Of a DNA stretch of 64,000 nucleotides, positions 1-10,159 are shown in pieces. The position numbers and the translations under genes were made by a program. Within the stretch, counting starts at the first letter, position 1, and each line of letters begins with the position of its first letter. Below the pieces are notes generated by a model, which searched no databases, had not been told where the DNA came from, and was given only the letters and a program-made list of their open reading frames with translations. Origin of the DNA: Mesorhabditis belari (lineage: Eukaryota > Nematoda > Chromadorea > Rhabditida > Rhabditidae); contig CAUEEP010000630.1 of assembly GCA_958450365.1 (NCBI GenBank), positions 1 through 64,000 on the forward strand, written 5' to 3'.

Positions 1-560
1 ATGATGGTGTAATAATACTTTTGAGTGTGTTAAACCCGTGCTTTCTAACCTCCAGGTTTTTAGGGGTAATATTGACACTTCTAAGCTATCTCTTCTGTTT
101 CGTAATATCTTTTCTCGTACTTTTTCAGTTTGAGTCCTTTTCCTCGCTTCCGCTTGCCTATTCTGATGTGATTTTCCATTTCTCAATTTATGTATCGGTT
201 TTTCTTGTTACATTATTATTTCTTGATTGCTTTCCCCATTCTTGCAATAATTTCTTTTAATTTTTATTTAACGACAAGTTTGCATTCATTAACAAAAGAC
301 AAGAGAATACCCATTTGAAAGGAATTTGTAGAGTGAAAATTTGTAAGGAAATAAGGTAAACTAGTTAGCGGCTCAGGTACGGAAAGATAAAGTTTAGTGC
401 AAAATAGGGAAGGGTACGGTAGAGTAGTAGGATTACTCTTACCAGGGTCGTTTAGCTATAACAATGTCAAATTGATGGTTAATCAGATAATTAAATGGAA
501 TTCTTGCCAAACTGGTTCTCTAACTAGTTATACCAGGCGAAAATTCTTGTAAAAAAACAT
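1..560. other. No gene recognised
   Basis: AT-rich sequence. An open frame at 21-260 (+) is rich in Phe, Leu and Ser, as expected from T-rich noncoding DNA, and has no recognisable motif. I see nothing else in it. Confidence 0.5.
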
Positions 561-567
561 AAAAATC

Positions 568-804
568 TCAATCTAAAGATAATTTTTTGAACTTTGTCGA
601 TTTCATTCGATAACCTGTTGTGACCGATTCGTTCTTCGTGCTCATGTCCATTTTCATAGACTCCACTGGCTCTTCTCTCCAAATAGCCACCTTGTCCCAA
701 TGGGAATCACTTGGGGAATTGGTGGAGGAGCGGTGAGTGGCGGTGGACGAATCTGAATGTTGGGAAGAAAGAAAGCTTTTTAAGTCTAAAAATCTGCTAA
801 ACAT
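568..804 (-). CDS. Possible C-terminal exon, unrecognised
   Basis: An open frame of 78 codons ends in a stop at 568. It is rich in Ser, Thr, Lys and Asp (for example SSTNSPSDSHWDKVAIWREE) and unlike the hydrophobic Phe/Leu-rich frames that chance gives in this AT-rich DNA. I do not recognise a family, see no domain, and found no convincing partner exon upstream on the minus strand. It could be the last exon of a gene whose earlier exons have diverged or lie elsewhere. Low certainty. Confidence 0.22.
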   Translation of the reverse strand: MFSRFLDLKSFLSSQHSDSSTATHRSSTNSPSDSHWDKVAIWREEPVESMKMDMSTKNESVTTGYRMKSTKFKKLSLD

Positions 805-2235
805 TATTTACAACTAATAGACGATATTATTGCAAATAATACTATTCAAATAACAGTAGACCTGTAACAGTGAGTCATAGACGTTTGTAGACTAGGGAAA
901 AACTGTAAAACTTCATCCGTTGCCTATTTGGCTTTAAGCTATGCTTGCTTTGCTTTAATCTATCGCAAAAATCGCCCAAAGTTTGTCGAATCGAGGGAAC
1001 GGGAGGAGCCTTCTTGGTATTGTTCGGCTGGCATCTTGGTATTGACCGCAAACTTTTTGCACGCCGAGAGTCAGTCGGTCAACCTGAATTTCGATGGTTT
1101 TAATTTTCTCCATATTTCCTTTCCCGCACCTTTCTCTGCACTCCACTCCCGACCAGCTCGAATTGTGAGTATTCGCCTGTTTTCAGCAATATTCCCACTC
1201 GTCTTTCATCCTCTCAATGCGTCAATCCCTTCCTCCGATATTCCCTCATCTTGCACCACTCGATTTGTCCAGCCACCATTCACGGCCTAGAAAAATACCA
1301 TTAGAGTTTTTATTTGTGGTTAGAGTGGTTTTGTTTAGCTTTGGTAGCAAAGATCGAATCGTTTTCCCCGTTTTCCACTCTACCCCATGATCCGCTGAAT
1401 AAGATGGGCCATCGATGGGCAGGGCGGTCGAGAGGGGTCGAGAATGCCGGACCTCTGCAAAATTTTAGATTGCCTTTCAGAGTAAATTAACATGAAAGAA
1501 AGACTCGAGTGCATTCCAGATTGCTGAAAAGAATAGTTTTATAGATTTTACAGATTCAGGATTTGAAAATTAGATCTCAGTAAGGGGTGGTTGTCATTTG
1601 GTGAACGGAATGATTCAGTGAGAGAGAATCTCGAGGTCTTTCTAAAAAAGTAGCGCCATTGAAACTGTTAAAAATGCAAATTTCTTCTAGAAATTGCTAG
1701 AAAATTATGCTCGAATAAGACTGAGGGCCAAAAGAAGGAATTTATCAAAAAATTTTGATGGCCAAAATATATTTTTCTGTTTGTTCTGGTTGCCAACAGG
1801 AATGTTGACGCAAAAATTTTGGATTTGTTAAAAAGATTGGATGAAAATAGAGGCAATATTATGGTAGAAAGGACACCTTTTAGGTGCGGCTGGATAAAGT
1901 GGCAAATTTCGAGCTTCTAAACTTGTGAACAGCAAGAATGCGTTCCAGGATAGGCAAAAAGTCGTTTACTGACTAGTTGGGATTATTGTAGTCGAGAATG
2001 GGGGCAGGCTTTGGAAACAGGTCTGAAACTGTTAGAGAGAGTGGTGAATTTTGGGTTTCTAAACTCATACGACAGCAAGCGTGCGCTTCAGAATAACCCA
2101 AAAGATTGCTTGGAAACCCAGTGGCTACGGGAAAGCGGTGTACACTGATCGTCCACCATCATCGATCGGGAGATGTGTAGAGGACGGCGACACAGATGTC
2201 GGCGGAACAACATACTAAACAAAAACTTGTACAGT
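805..2235. other. No gene recognised
   Basis: Contains an open frame at 928-1290 (+) and one at 955-1146 (-), but neither has splice-consistent ends, domain motifs or a recognisable family. The rest is AT-rich intergenic or decayed sequence. Confidence 0.45.
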
Positions 2236-2239
2236 GTAG

Positions 2240-2515
2240 CGAAGTTTCATGAACCATTTCCAATTGCTCTGCCCGATCAATTCATGGTGTGAATTGATCG
2301 TTTTGGCTGTCAGCCATCCATTCTTTTCAGTAGTCCTTCAGGTTTTCCTTAAATGGCTTGTTGACGCTGATGTTGAATGCTGTAAGAAACGAGTTAGCCT
2401 CCGCTTTGCTCCATCGGCATATCATCGACTCGTCGATTTCGTATTCAATCGCCGCTGCTGTTGCACCAAATTTCCTATTAGACCCTTTGATTCGGCGGTG
2501 TACGATTTCCTTTCA
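2240..2515 (-). mobile_element. pogo/Tigger-like transposase relic
   Basis: Read on the minus strand, one stretch gives a helix-turn-helix-like segment (IEYEIDESMICRWSKAEA). It runs directly into FNISVNKPFKENLKDY, a stop, then KEWMADSQN. The second piece matches the conserved 'LQPLDVSVNKPFK...WxEWM' block near the C-terminus of pogo/Tigger (CENP-B-like) DDE transposases, while the first resembles their N-terminal CENPB-type DNA-binding region. The two blocks are normally hundreds of residues apart, so the catalytic core is deleted and the copy is dead. Family assignment is from motif memory. Confidence 0.5.
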
Positions 2516-2958
2516 TAGCATTTAAAATAAAAAATTAAACATAAAATTATGAAAAAACTAAAGAAACGAATGAAATAAACTGCAAAAATGCATTAGGTAG
2601 CTGAGGGTATTTCGAGTTTTGTTGTTTGGGAGGGAGCGAAGTGCATGGGGGAGGAGTTGATTTTGTGTATTTGCCTACTACACAGACGCTCTCTCCAGCC
2701 GGAGAGAAAACATAAACAACTTGGGGCGTAGACGTGCAAAGGAAAAAGGCCCTCTTTCACTTGGATCATCGAAGATCCAGACAACCTTTTTTATCTTTGT
2801 TGATGAGATTTTAAAAAGCAACGAAATATTAACGTTCACAAGATAGTTGTCTGACACTTGAGCCGCTCGCACTTTTTGATGATCATTAAGATTTAACCCA
2901 AACATAGGTGAGCAGATAGCTTTAACATAGATATTCCAATCAATGTTGAGTTATTCAG

Positions 2959-3330
2959 GGCTCACTATGAACCTGCGGATGTGGGTGCCATTCTTGCGAT
3001 GATTGACGTTGTTCCGCACTTGAACGAATCTTGTCTAAAGAAAGATTACTTTTACAATTCGGCCAAGATTACCCTTTAATCTACAGCTCTTTTAGATGGT
3101 TGTGTGTTGTGTTGCATGCTATTCATAGGGAATATATGGACGAACTTTACGCAAAACTGGATTTGGCAAAAGAAGGGCTGCAAAAGCTTGAACAAACTTC
3201 TGATAGGAACGCTGCAGTGACATATCAATATTGTGAAAATGTGCGGATTTTTAGGAATTGGAGAGTAGCGAATCAACATCATCAGAATTACCAACGGATA
3301 ACAGCAAAAAAGGCACAATTTCGGTAATGC
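2959..3330 (+). CDS. Possible exon pair, unrecognised
   Basis: After an acceptor (ttattcag) at 2958 a frame reads through about 40 codons (AHYEPADVGAILAMIDVVPH... DYFYNSAK), with protein-like composition. A second frame from about 3127 reads EYMDELYAKLDLAKEGLQKL and continues to about 3260 as a charged, helical, coiled-coil-like segment. A junction between them is possible at the 'attcatag' acceptor near 3127, but I cannot find a good donor. I do not recognise the protein. It may be a fragment of a captured gene, like others in this window. Confidence 0.3.
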
Positions 3331-4198
3331 GATTTGTCAAGATGGACAGCAAAGGGTAGATATATGGAGAAAAAATGGACAGCAAAGGGTAGATATATAT
3401 AAAGGGTAGACATGGAGAATAAATGTCGTGGGTGGTGAGAGGAGAGTGACCGAAGGGCGAAGAGTACCATAGGATAAGTGCCTACCGTACACTAGCTTGC
3501 CGATCGATTTGTGTGAAAATTTCCTTTTGATTTTTTTTGTGATTTTTTTTTGTGATTTTTAATATACATTTCAGATGTTTTCTTTTGATGCCAATGTAAT
3601 GTACCAGATGATTTGTGGATTTTGGCGAGGTCGAGCTCAAAAGTTAGATTTAGGTCGTAAAACTCATTGCACTACCGATCTTTGACTCTGGAAAACTTTT
3701 TTCACGCTGATCAGATTTTGATGTTTGAATACGCAAAAAAATGCGTCATGGATCATGACGCTAGCTCAAAAAATAGCAATAGGCTTTAGCAATAGTTTAG
3801 GCTAGCTAATAGAATATTTTTCATGAATGTTCCTGGATAGCCCATCAATTCAGTTTTCGACTCCGACCCCGTATGGATAAGCTAGCTTCATTAGGTCAAA
3901 AGATCTTGATCACCTTCTATAAATAATGAATTTTTAGAGAATTTTACCAGCATATTGGTATTCTAGTAGACCATTATGCCAAGAACTTTGGATTCCCTAA
4001 GAATCTAGAGAATTCATTAAAAATTCAGTGAACTCACTTTTTAAAAAACTCTTTAAAAATTCAAGAAATTCACTGAATTCTTAAACCTCTGTTTAAATAG
4101 AATGTCGAACCTCTGTTTGAATAGAATGTCTACTGATTGTCCACTGAGCCTCTACTGTATATAAGAATCAAAAACAGTATTAGGTTACATCGTTTCAG
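3331..4198. other. No gene recognised
   Basis: Holds short direct repeats (ggacagcaaagggtagatatat at about 3341 and 3377; 'aacctctgtttgaatagaatgtc' around 4085-4130) and AT-rich sequence. No coding signal was found. Confidence 0.45.
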
Positions 4199-4298
4199 AT
4201 ATGCGATCGGCGTCTCGAATTGTTCTAATGATTATGATGATCGGGGATGTACGGCGATTCGAGAAGAAGAGGCGCTCAAATCGATCGAAATATTGCAG
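4199..4298 (+). CDS. Isolated internal exon, unrecognised
   Basis: Bounded by a textbook nematode acceptor (catcgtttcag) and a donor (CAG|gttggtg). The enclosed frame is open throughout: SNCSNDYDDRGCTAIREEEA then LKSIEILQ. It is acidic and helical, with two Cys. No family is recognised and no in-phase neighbouring exon was found within about 700 bases. It may be a stray duplicated exon or part of a diverged gene. Confidence 0.3.
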
Positions 4299-4985
4299 GT
4301 TGGTGATCGAATTATAAAAATCATTCTATTTAGTATTTGGCTATCGAAAAAAGAGCAACAAACCGTTTCTTAACTAAAAAGCACGTTTTGCACTTATCAA
4401 CTGGCAAGCTGCGAAAAACATTATAATATACAAATATTTATAACCCACACTCAAAGTTCAGTCAAACCGTCTATGTACTCACTTTTTCTATTGATTATAA
4501 TTTCGCATCAAAAGACCATTCCATCAAAAGACCTTTAACTCTAAAGATTTTTTAAATAAGAGATTCTTGGAGTAAAAGTAGTAAATTAGATGCAAATTCA
4601 CTGATTTTATATGCAAGATCGGTGGATTCCTTCCGAAGGGCTCTTTTCACCAGCGACTAATGGGATGAAAAGTTTCATTTAATAACAAATTATCAATTTT
4701 ACATGCCAAATCCTTTACCTCAAAAGTTCCTTACCTCAAAAAGAGGATCAAAAGACCATTAAAGGCTTAACTCTTAGAACCTCTTAGTTCAGGAAAATTT
4801 TCATCATCCTTATATACGGACCACGTATATTTAGTCCCTAAATATTTCTAGCTTTTTAGCTCTCTTTTTAGCTTTTTAGCGCAATATTCAAACCGTTCAA
4901 GCGTTTCCACCATCATCACCATCACCCGCCTCACGCACATCAACCGCCCCAATTTGTCCCACAAGCAGTCGCCTGTCCTAATTCC

Positions 4986-5859
4986 ATGGCCACAATTGTT
5001 CGTTTAGCCGGCCTAATTGGAGCAAGTGCGGTCATTCTTGGTGAGTTATGAGCAGAGAAAAGAATGCATCAAGATCTAAAGGTCAATTTAGCATCATCAT
5101 GTCAGGGTTGTTCCAAAACCAAAGCCAGGACCAGGTTCTGGCTTTGGTTCCAAAGCCAGGGCTGAGCCTGTCTTGGCTTGGCCTGGTTCCAAGTTTACTC
5201 GGTTGGAATGTCCCTGGTCATGTATAGCCTTTGGTCCAAATGGGTCATTCTAGAATTCTAAAAAATACCACAAAAACTTCTCCAGGAGCCTACGGATCAC
5301 ACGTATTGCGAGATCAAGTGGACGAGCATCGGAAGAAAGCCTTTGACACCGGGTCGCGCTATCATTTACTGCATTCGGTAAGTCGGAAAGGCTAGTCTTT
5401 ACAGCTTTTGCTTCAGCATTTTGAGTACTTACTACATACCCGCGTAGTACCGTACTTCCGTACTATATCTAGTGCCAGATGCGTATCCAAGGGAAGACCA
5501 AGGGATACAGGATCTGCCTAGTACCGTAATATCATACGGGCAACGGCAGTTATCTACGTAGATAATCCGGCTATCGCACTCAAATCACTGCCGTACACTG
5601 CGTAGGTATAAGGTAATGTTGTGTCATCTACAGCTCTGGCTACCGTTTGCAAGCACCGTACACCAAGTTCCAGGTGGCTTTGCTTGGCGCTCGTCAGGCT
5701 CGTCACCCTCTACTAACCGCTCTTCTCTTCTCGGCCGGCATCATTCTCTTCTGTGGCCCCTGCTATCATTACAGTGTCACCGGCGAGGAGAAGCTTCGGA
5801 AATTCACGCCAACCGGCGGTACTTTGTTTATCCTCGGCTGGTTGTCGTTCATTTTGTAA
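4986..5859 (+). CDS. TMEM256/UPF0382 (DUF423) membrane protein
   Basis: Three exons, 4986-5040, 5286-5377 and 5674-5859, joined by GT-AG introns, give 110 residues, close to the 113 of human TMEM256. The start MATIVRLAGLIGASAVILGA is a hydrophobic first helix followed by GSHVL. A conserved RYHLLHS motif leads into VALLGARQ, then two further hydrophobic segments separated by a short polar loop (TGEEKLRKFTPTGGT), ending WLSFIL. The family is a small multi-pass membrane protein of unknown biochemical role. Exon 3 could be opened further upstream (an ATG at 5647), but homology to the family places the splice at GTG 5674. Intron 2 carries pyrimidine-rich stretches, and intron 1 carries a CTGG/CCAG-rich repeat seen again near 33.3 and 35.5 kb. 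It is one of the few clearly intact genes in the window. Confidence 0.85.
5105..5222. repeat. CCTGGCTTTGG-type interspersed repeat in intron 1
   Basis: A run of degenerate 'ccaaagccagg / tggcttggcctgg' units inside the first intron of the TMEM256-like gene. The same vocabulary occurs at 33,200-33,420 and 35,460-35,640. Confidence 0.5.
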
Positions 5860-6117
5860 AGTTTCTTGTAAGTTAGATTACTGTAGGCATGCCATAGAAT
5901 AGCCAGGTCAAGCCAAAAATTGAATCATTTGTCAATTCATTTGTTATTTGTTCGAATCTCTTCCTCTACAAGTGCTTTAGAACACTTCTTATACAAGTGC
6001 TTGCATGTTACTTAATAATATGTAAATTAGTAATGTAGATTCGTATGCTAATTTAAATAATCCACACACATAATTGTGTAATCACCATTATTTCTAGAGT
6101 TAAAAATCGACTTTCAG

Positions 6118-6203
6118 AAGCAAACGTGAAGCCTTTTTCGACGAGTTTTACCCGGCGACAATCTGGGATAACGGTTTACCCTATGAGTTGCACGGATCGC
6201 TTT
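6118..6203 (+). pseudogene. Astacin N-terminal exon, inverted duplicate
   Basis: After a tttcag acceptor the plus strand encodes SKREAFFDEFYPATIWDNGL then PYELHGS. This is the start of the astacin catalytic domain, whose family signature is W-x-N-G-x-[IVL]-P-Y. Nearly identical copies lie on the minus strand at 7260-7345 and 8320-8405, and homology extends 60 bases upstream into intron sequence. The donor site is degraded (gttcat instead of gtgagt) and the adjacent exon runs on the opposite strand, so this copy cannot be expressed as part of the astacin gene. It is a piece of DNA-level inverted duplication. Confidence 0.7.
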
Positions 6204-6410
6204 GTTCATTTTCTAACTCAATTTATTAGTTTTTTAAACTTGACAAACTTTCGCGAAATTGTAGAACATCGATTTCTCGACGGCCTCGTTGTTGAGGGCA
6301 ACATGGGAGTCACGATCGTAGCGGGATTGCTCGTGGAAGACGCCGAGTGCATGGGCCAGCTCGTGCGATGTGACGCCGAACTGGAGATCGAGGGAGTTTG
6401 CTTAGTTGGT

Positions 6411-6835
6411 AAGTTCAAATAATTGGAATTCGCTTTGTCAATTAACTGATAGTGAGCTCACTTTGTAGAAGCCGAAACTCTCCTCTCTTTTACACAATGA
6501 AAGCTGTTTTAGAGCTGTATCTTTTGGATTTAATTTCACCTTTGGTACAAAACCTCGAATGTTGCAAGCAAAAATGAAATTACGATTGCACGCCTAGCGA
6601 TTACCAACTAGAAGCTGCGAAAGACTTATCTAAAGATGAGATTTTTTGACAGAATCAAATCAAATCGATTGTTAGAGCTGCTGTAAAGTAAATAGAGAAA
6701 AATAGATCTTCCATTATTTCCGTTGAACTCGATTCAATCGTGAACAAGTTGAAACTCGCTTTTTTAAACGGTCAACAGAAGGCAGGGAGGATTTTATCTT
6801 AGATTGGCAATATGAATGGGTAGATCGTAGGTAAT
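6411..6835. repeat. 425-bp direct repeat, copy 1
   Basis: Almost base-for-base the same as 23487-23905, including 'ggaattcgctttgtcaatta' and the stretch ending 'gaatgggta'. No long frame is open in it. At 6.4 kb it directly abuts a Tc1-like element end. At 23.5 kb it does not, so the two were probably joined by insertion. It separates exons 3 and 4 of the astacin gene. Confidence 0.8.
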
Positions 6836-6849
6836 TTTTTTGAGGCTTG

Positions 6850-7020
6850 GATTTCCCGGCATCGAATCGAACTGGTTTTTTTCAAAATATGGCTGAAACT
6901 ACGCTACATCTAAAAAATGTAGAACCCTCCACTTAGACGCGTTTTAAGTATTGGCACCTTGCAAAAACAACAGTAAATTTAATAGTCTATTGGCCCTCCT
7001 TTGGCTTGAAAAAAAAACTT
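6850..7020 (-). mobile_element. Tc1-like element end (solo fragment)
   Basis: Shares about 160 bases ('cggcatcgaatcgaactgg' through 'tattggccctcctttggctt') with 21955-22090 and 24664-24830. In the 24.7 kb copy this sequence is the 3' end of a Tc1-like transposase gene. Here it ends abruptly at the astacin exon. Confidence 0.65.
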
Positions 7021-7599
7021 CTCAAAAGTGCGAGGTCAAAATTTCACGCACGTGTTCGCCGCCCAGAAGCGAATCGCGTGCATCACCGAGAGACGGGCTT
7101 TCATCGCTGAAAGTGCCTTTTGGTTGTTGTGTCTGGAGCTTGATCAATTTGAGTTTAAACACCTTGCACTTGTTTTTATAATTGAATAAGTAATTGAAAG
7201 GTACCCTTAGACCGATTCGATTAGATTTCTCTTTTTTCTTTGTCAATTTTGAAACTCACAAAGCGATCCGTGCAACTCATAGGGTAAACCGTTTTCCCAG
7301 ATTGTCGCCGGGTAAAACTTGTCGAAAAAGGCTTCACGTTTGCTTCTGAAAGTCGATTTTTAACACTAGAAATAATGGTGATTACACAATTATGCGAAAA
7401 GCGATTTCTTTGACCTTCATTGCTTTGAAGCACGTTTTTTTATTATCTGGAAGTCTGTAAAACTGAATCGTTAAAACGAAACTCACCATTTTCCCCTTTT
7501 TTCTAACTCACCGATGTCCGTTTGTCGAATAATTAACGATTTTAGCCAGTTGCTCTTCGGAAAGCACCATGTCTCCATCGTAGAGGACACTGCTGAAAT

Positions 7600-7912
7600 G
7601 GAAAATGCGGTAAGTGTGGTAGATTGGTAGACTCAATAAAATGAATAGCGCCAATCGATTCGCCGACCCCGAAAACCCTCGGGTACAAATTTACAGCTAA
7701 ATATCTTTTTCCATCAACAAATCAAAAGAGAAATGTAAATGATGACAATGTGCGATTCTTTGTGCGGCCGAGTAATCGCTCGCCGTCTGGCACACCCTTC
7801 TGATTGGTGTCTTTTGAATATCTTTATATATCAGTTGCAAAGCCATCTTTTCTACAACATTAAATCTACGATCAATTAGTGAATTGCTATAAGTATTTGT
7901 TCTTTTACCCAA
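7600..7912 (-). other. Astacin 5' flank or intron; possible coding remnant
   Basis: A module at 7620-7690 (minus strand LYPRVFGVGESIGAIHFIES) recurs at 8070-8130. Its place just upstream of astacin exons in both copies suggests a 5' exon or a conserved intron piece, but it does not match the astacin pro-region and I cannot place its splice sites. A frame at 7697-7912 (-) has no recognised motif. Confidence 0.3.
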
Positions 7913-8129
7913 AATTCAATATTTATTCACTGCAGAATTGCAGGTTTCAAAGTGAAGTGGATAAGATAGACAAATCTGATATTAATGTCAAATTTTTTTG
8001 GCGGTGGGGGCTTGCCTGCCGGCTTGCCAAACACGAAATCTCACAATCCGGTAGACTCAATAAAATGAATGGCTTCAATCGATTCACCGACCCCGAAAAC
8101 CCTCGGGTACAAAAACCCTCGGCCACTTT

Positions 8130-8405
8130 CACGAAATTTCACGAAATTTCACGCACGTGTTCGCCGCCCAGAAGCGAATCGCGTGCATCATCGAGAGACG
8201 GGCTTTCATCGCTGAAAGTGCCTTTTGACTGTTGTTCTGGAGCTTGATCAATTGAGTTTAAACACCCGGTTTTGTTTTGTTTTGTTTTTCGATTAGATTT
8301 CTTTTTTTTGTTTGAAACTCACAAAGCGATCCGTGCAACTCATAGGGTAAACCGTTTTCCCAGATTGTCGCCGGGTAAAACTCGTCGAAAAAGGCTTCAC
8401 GTTTG
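8130..8405 (-). pseudogene. Astacin fragment, second locus (two exons)
   Basis: The minus strand carries a second copy of the astacin catalytic start (8405 to about 8320; SKREAFFDEFYPATIWENGL) and of the next exon (about 8216-8140; SMKARLSMMHAIRFWAANTC then VKFREIS, stop). The CVKFRE continuation is the expected astacin sequence missing from the 7.0 kb copy. The frame then stops and the zinc-site exon is absent. It is a partial duplicate, and better preserved at the exon 3 edge than the first locus. Confidence 0.7.
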
Positions 8406-8488
8406 CTTCTGAAACTTTCTACACAATTATGTGTGTGGATTAATCTTATTTTTTAATTTTTTTTTTAATTAGTTTTTAATCTTAAAAA

Positions 8489-9457
8489 ATGGTGAACATG
8501 TTTGACACAGGCCGCGCTGCGAGGCATTTGGGTCTACCAAAACATAGCTTACAAGTTTGTCTACAAAAAACAGTCACAGATACTAAGTTTGTTGTTGAGC
8601 TATATTTCATTTATTACCTTCTTCAAGTACAACTCAACAAGGAACCAACACCATTTTAACTGGGTTCTTTTTTTTTAACCACCCCAAGAACACTACCCCG
8701 ACACCCTTTTATATCTCCACGGAAAGACTTTTTGATATTTGGAAATCTCAATTAGTGATCTTTTTAGCTGGAAACGAAAGGACGAACAATTTGCTGGAAG
8801 ACGTTTACAGGGACTCTAAGGAGATTTGCAAGAAGGTGAACGATTTCAAGGGATAATGGTGATTGATTTGTTTAGGTCTTCGAAAAGCACCTCTTCGATC
8901 CCGCAGATCAAAGAGGAATCTCAAAATAGGTGGGATTGAAATCGATCAAAACATAGCTTACAAGTTTCAAATTTAGTAATCAGATTTAGTTCTACGAGTG
9001 CTCAAAATAATGCTAATTCATCATTTTCAGGCAAATATTCGCCCTGCGGGAGCTCTGGCGTTGGGGGGACACGACGGCGAGAAATCAAGACGAATCACTG
9101 GGCTACGTTCTACACATGATGATTCATATTGCTGAGGTGGGATAATTAAATTGAATTCAGGTTTAACTCACTGTAATGATCGATGTTTACAAGTGCTTTA
9201 GTCTCTTCCTCGTGACATGCAAGGAATCTTGGCGTGCTGCTCACCGGTACCGCACCCACTGAAAGAACATTTGTTGCTTATTCACAGGTTAGTCGTATTA
9301 TTGGTTCAACTTATTGTTTTAAACTTTTAGGATTATTTTGGAGGCTCGAGATCGCGGGCTTGAGGTGGTGGAAACGGCAAAAAAGGTGGTTGCGGAGGGC
9401 GAGACTTTGGCCGCAATGCGAAGCCGACAGCAACAAAGCAACCAGATAAATCGATAA
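8489..9457 (+). pseudogene. EXOSC10/Rrp6 (CRN-3) exonuclease, 3' part, decayed
   Basis: Plus-strand pieces in the right order. 8489-8554: VNMFDTGRAARHLGLPKHSL, part of the DEDDy exonuclease domain. 8768-8835: GNERTNNLLEDVYRDSKEIC then KK. 8876-8935: VFEKHLFDPADQRGISK then an in-frame TAG. 9031-9136: QIFALRELWRWGDTTARNQD, ESLGYVLHMM, the start of the HRDC region. 9202-9287: SLPRDMQGILACCSPVPHPL. 9331-9457: IILEARDRGLEVVETAKKVV to a TAA. EXOSC10 is the nuclear exosome 3'-5' exonuclease. The exon that should carry the catalytic Tyr ([10 protein letters not shown]) is reduced to unreadable remains around 8680-8735, although intact copies of it exist at 10.07, 12.06 and 47.7 kb. With the TAG and a phase mismatch into the HRDC exon, I call it a pseudogene or a scrambled allele. 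Confidence 0.75.
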
Positions 9458-9767
9458 ACTGTCATCTAGAGTAAAAGGTTGGAGGGATCTTTCTGAAAAT
9501 TTGGTAACTTATGTAATTGAGTGTGCTCTATCTTTTTTATATAAACACCAAAGGAGGTTTATGTGGAAGAAACTGTTCAAGCAATCCAATTTAGACTTGT
9601 CAGCTTAATGTCACTTTATGTGGGGCGTGTCTGGGCAATACAAGATTTTCTGTTTCAGTCTTTTTGCAGTCACTTTTCTCATTGCTCCAAAACATTTAGA
9701 ATTAACGTATTTTTAATGGGTTTTCAAAGTTACCGCCAGTAATTTATTTGAAATTTTCAGTTTCAAA

Positions 9768-9990
9768 AAAAGGCTAGCTCTAAAAAGGGAAGGAAAAAGC
9801 AGGAAGAAAGAAAAAGCAGAAAGCAAATCCAAAATCCCAAATTTGGTGTTGGGCAATAGAATATTGGACCACTAGTTTCGCAATGTGCTGCGCTACAACT
9901 CCAAATCTTGGATTTTGGGATTTTGCTTTTGGTTTTTTTCTTTTATTTCTGCTTTTTCGCATATCCTATTTTAGAGCTAGCCTTTTTTTT
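9768..9990. repeat. Foldback (MITE-like) element
   Basis: Begins 'aaaggctagctctaaaaagg' and ends with the reverse complement 'ttttagagctagcctttttt'. The arms also pair through 'caaatccaaaatcccaaat' against 'tccaaatcttggattttggg'. The arms are about 85 bases and the loop about 45. No coding capacity. Confidence 0.7.
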
Positions 9991-9991
9991 G

Positions 9992-9993
9992 AG

Positions 9994-10034
<41 letters not shown>
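9992..10034. repeat. Poly(A) tract of about 43 bases
   Basis: An uninterrupted A run directly after the foldback element and just before an EXOSC10 exon copy. It might mark the tail of an inserted retro-element, but no element body is recognisable. Confidence 0.9.
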
Positions 10035-10036
<2 letters not shown>

Positions 10037-10066
10037 CTAGGTGTAAAGGGGGCCTTTCATTTTCAG

Positions 10067-10150
10067 ACCACTCCCCGCAGAAATGATGCACTACGCCCGG
10101 GAGGACACTCACTATTTACTCTATTGCTATGATCTGCTACGGGAAAGACT
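10067..10150 (+). pseudogene. EXOSC10 catalytic-Tyr exon, solitary copy
   Basis: After a 'cattttcag' acceptor the frame reads [20 protein letters not shown] then YDLLRERL, the DEDDy motif III exon of EXOSC10/Rrp6. It is flanked upstream by the poly(A) tract and downstream by unrelated sequence after CTT|gtttttg. No other EXOSC10 exon adjoins it in phase. Confidence 0.7.
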
Positions 10151-10159
10151 TGTTTTTGC

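Larger units (their letters stand above)
6249..7592 (-). pseudogene. Astacin zinc metalloprotease, interrupted
   Basis: Minus-strand exons in order. 7592-7512: propeptide, SVLYDGDMVLSEEQLAKIVN, matching the astacin pro-region motif 'F.GD..L'. 7345-7260: catalytic-domain start (SKREAFFDKFYPATIWENGL, PYELHGSL). 7106 to about 7035: SMKARLSVMHAIRFWAANTC then VKF, with the conserved Cys. About 6403-6249: TSHELAHALGVFHEQSRYDR plus DSHVALNNEAV, containing the full HExxHxxGxxHE zinc site. Splice phases match for the first three exons. Between exons 3 and 4 lies a roughly 600-base mobile-element block (6411-7020), which removes the donor of exon 3. The Met-turn (SxMHY) and later domains are absent, and an inverted copy of exon 2 follows instead. 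Astacins are secreted or cuticle-associated proteases in nematodes. As it stands the gene is almost certainly inactive despite an intact active-site exon. Confidence 0.75.

Noticed and set aside
21..260. Open frame with many hydrophobic residues that could be a membrane protein
   Set aside because: Composition follows from T-rich DNA; no start context, splice sites or family motif.
928..1290. 120-codon open frame
   Set aside because: Rich in Ser/Pro/Phe without motif; the opposite strand is also open, which is typical of chance.
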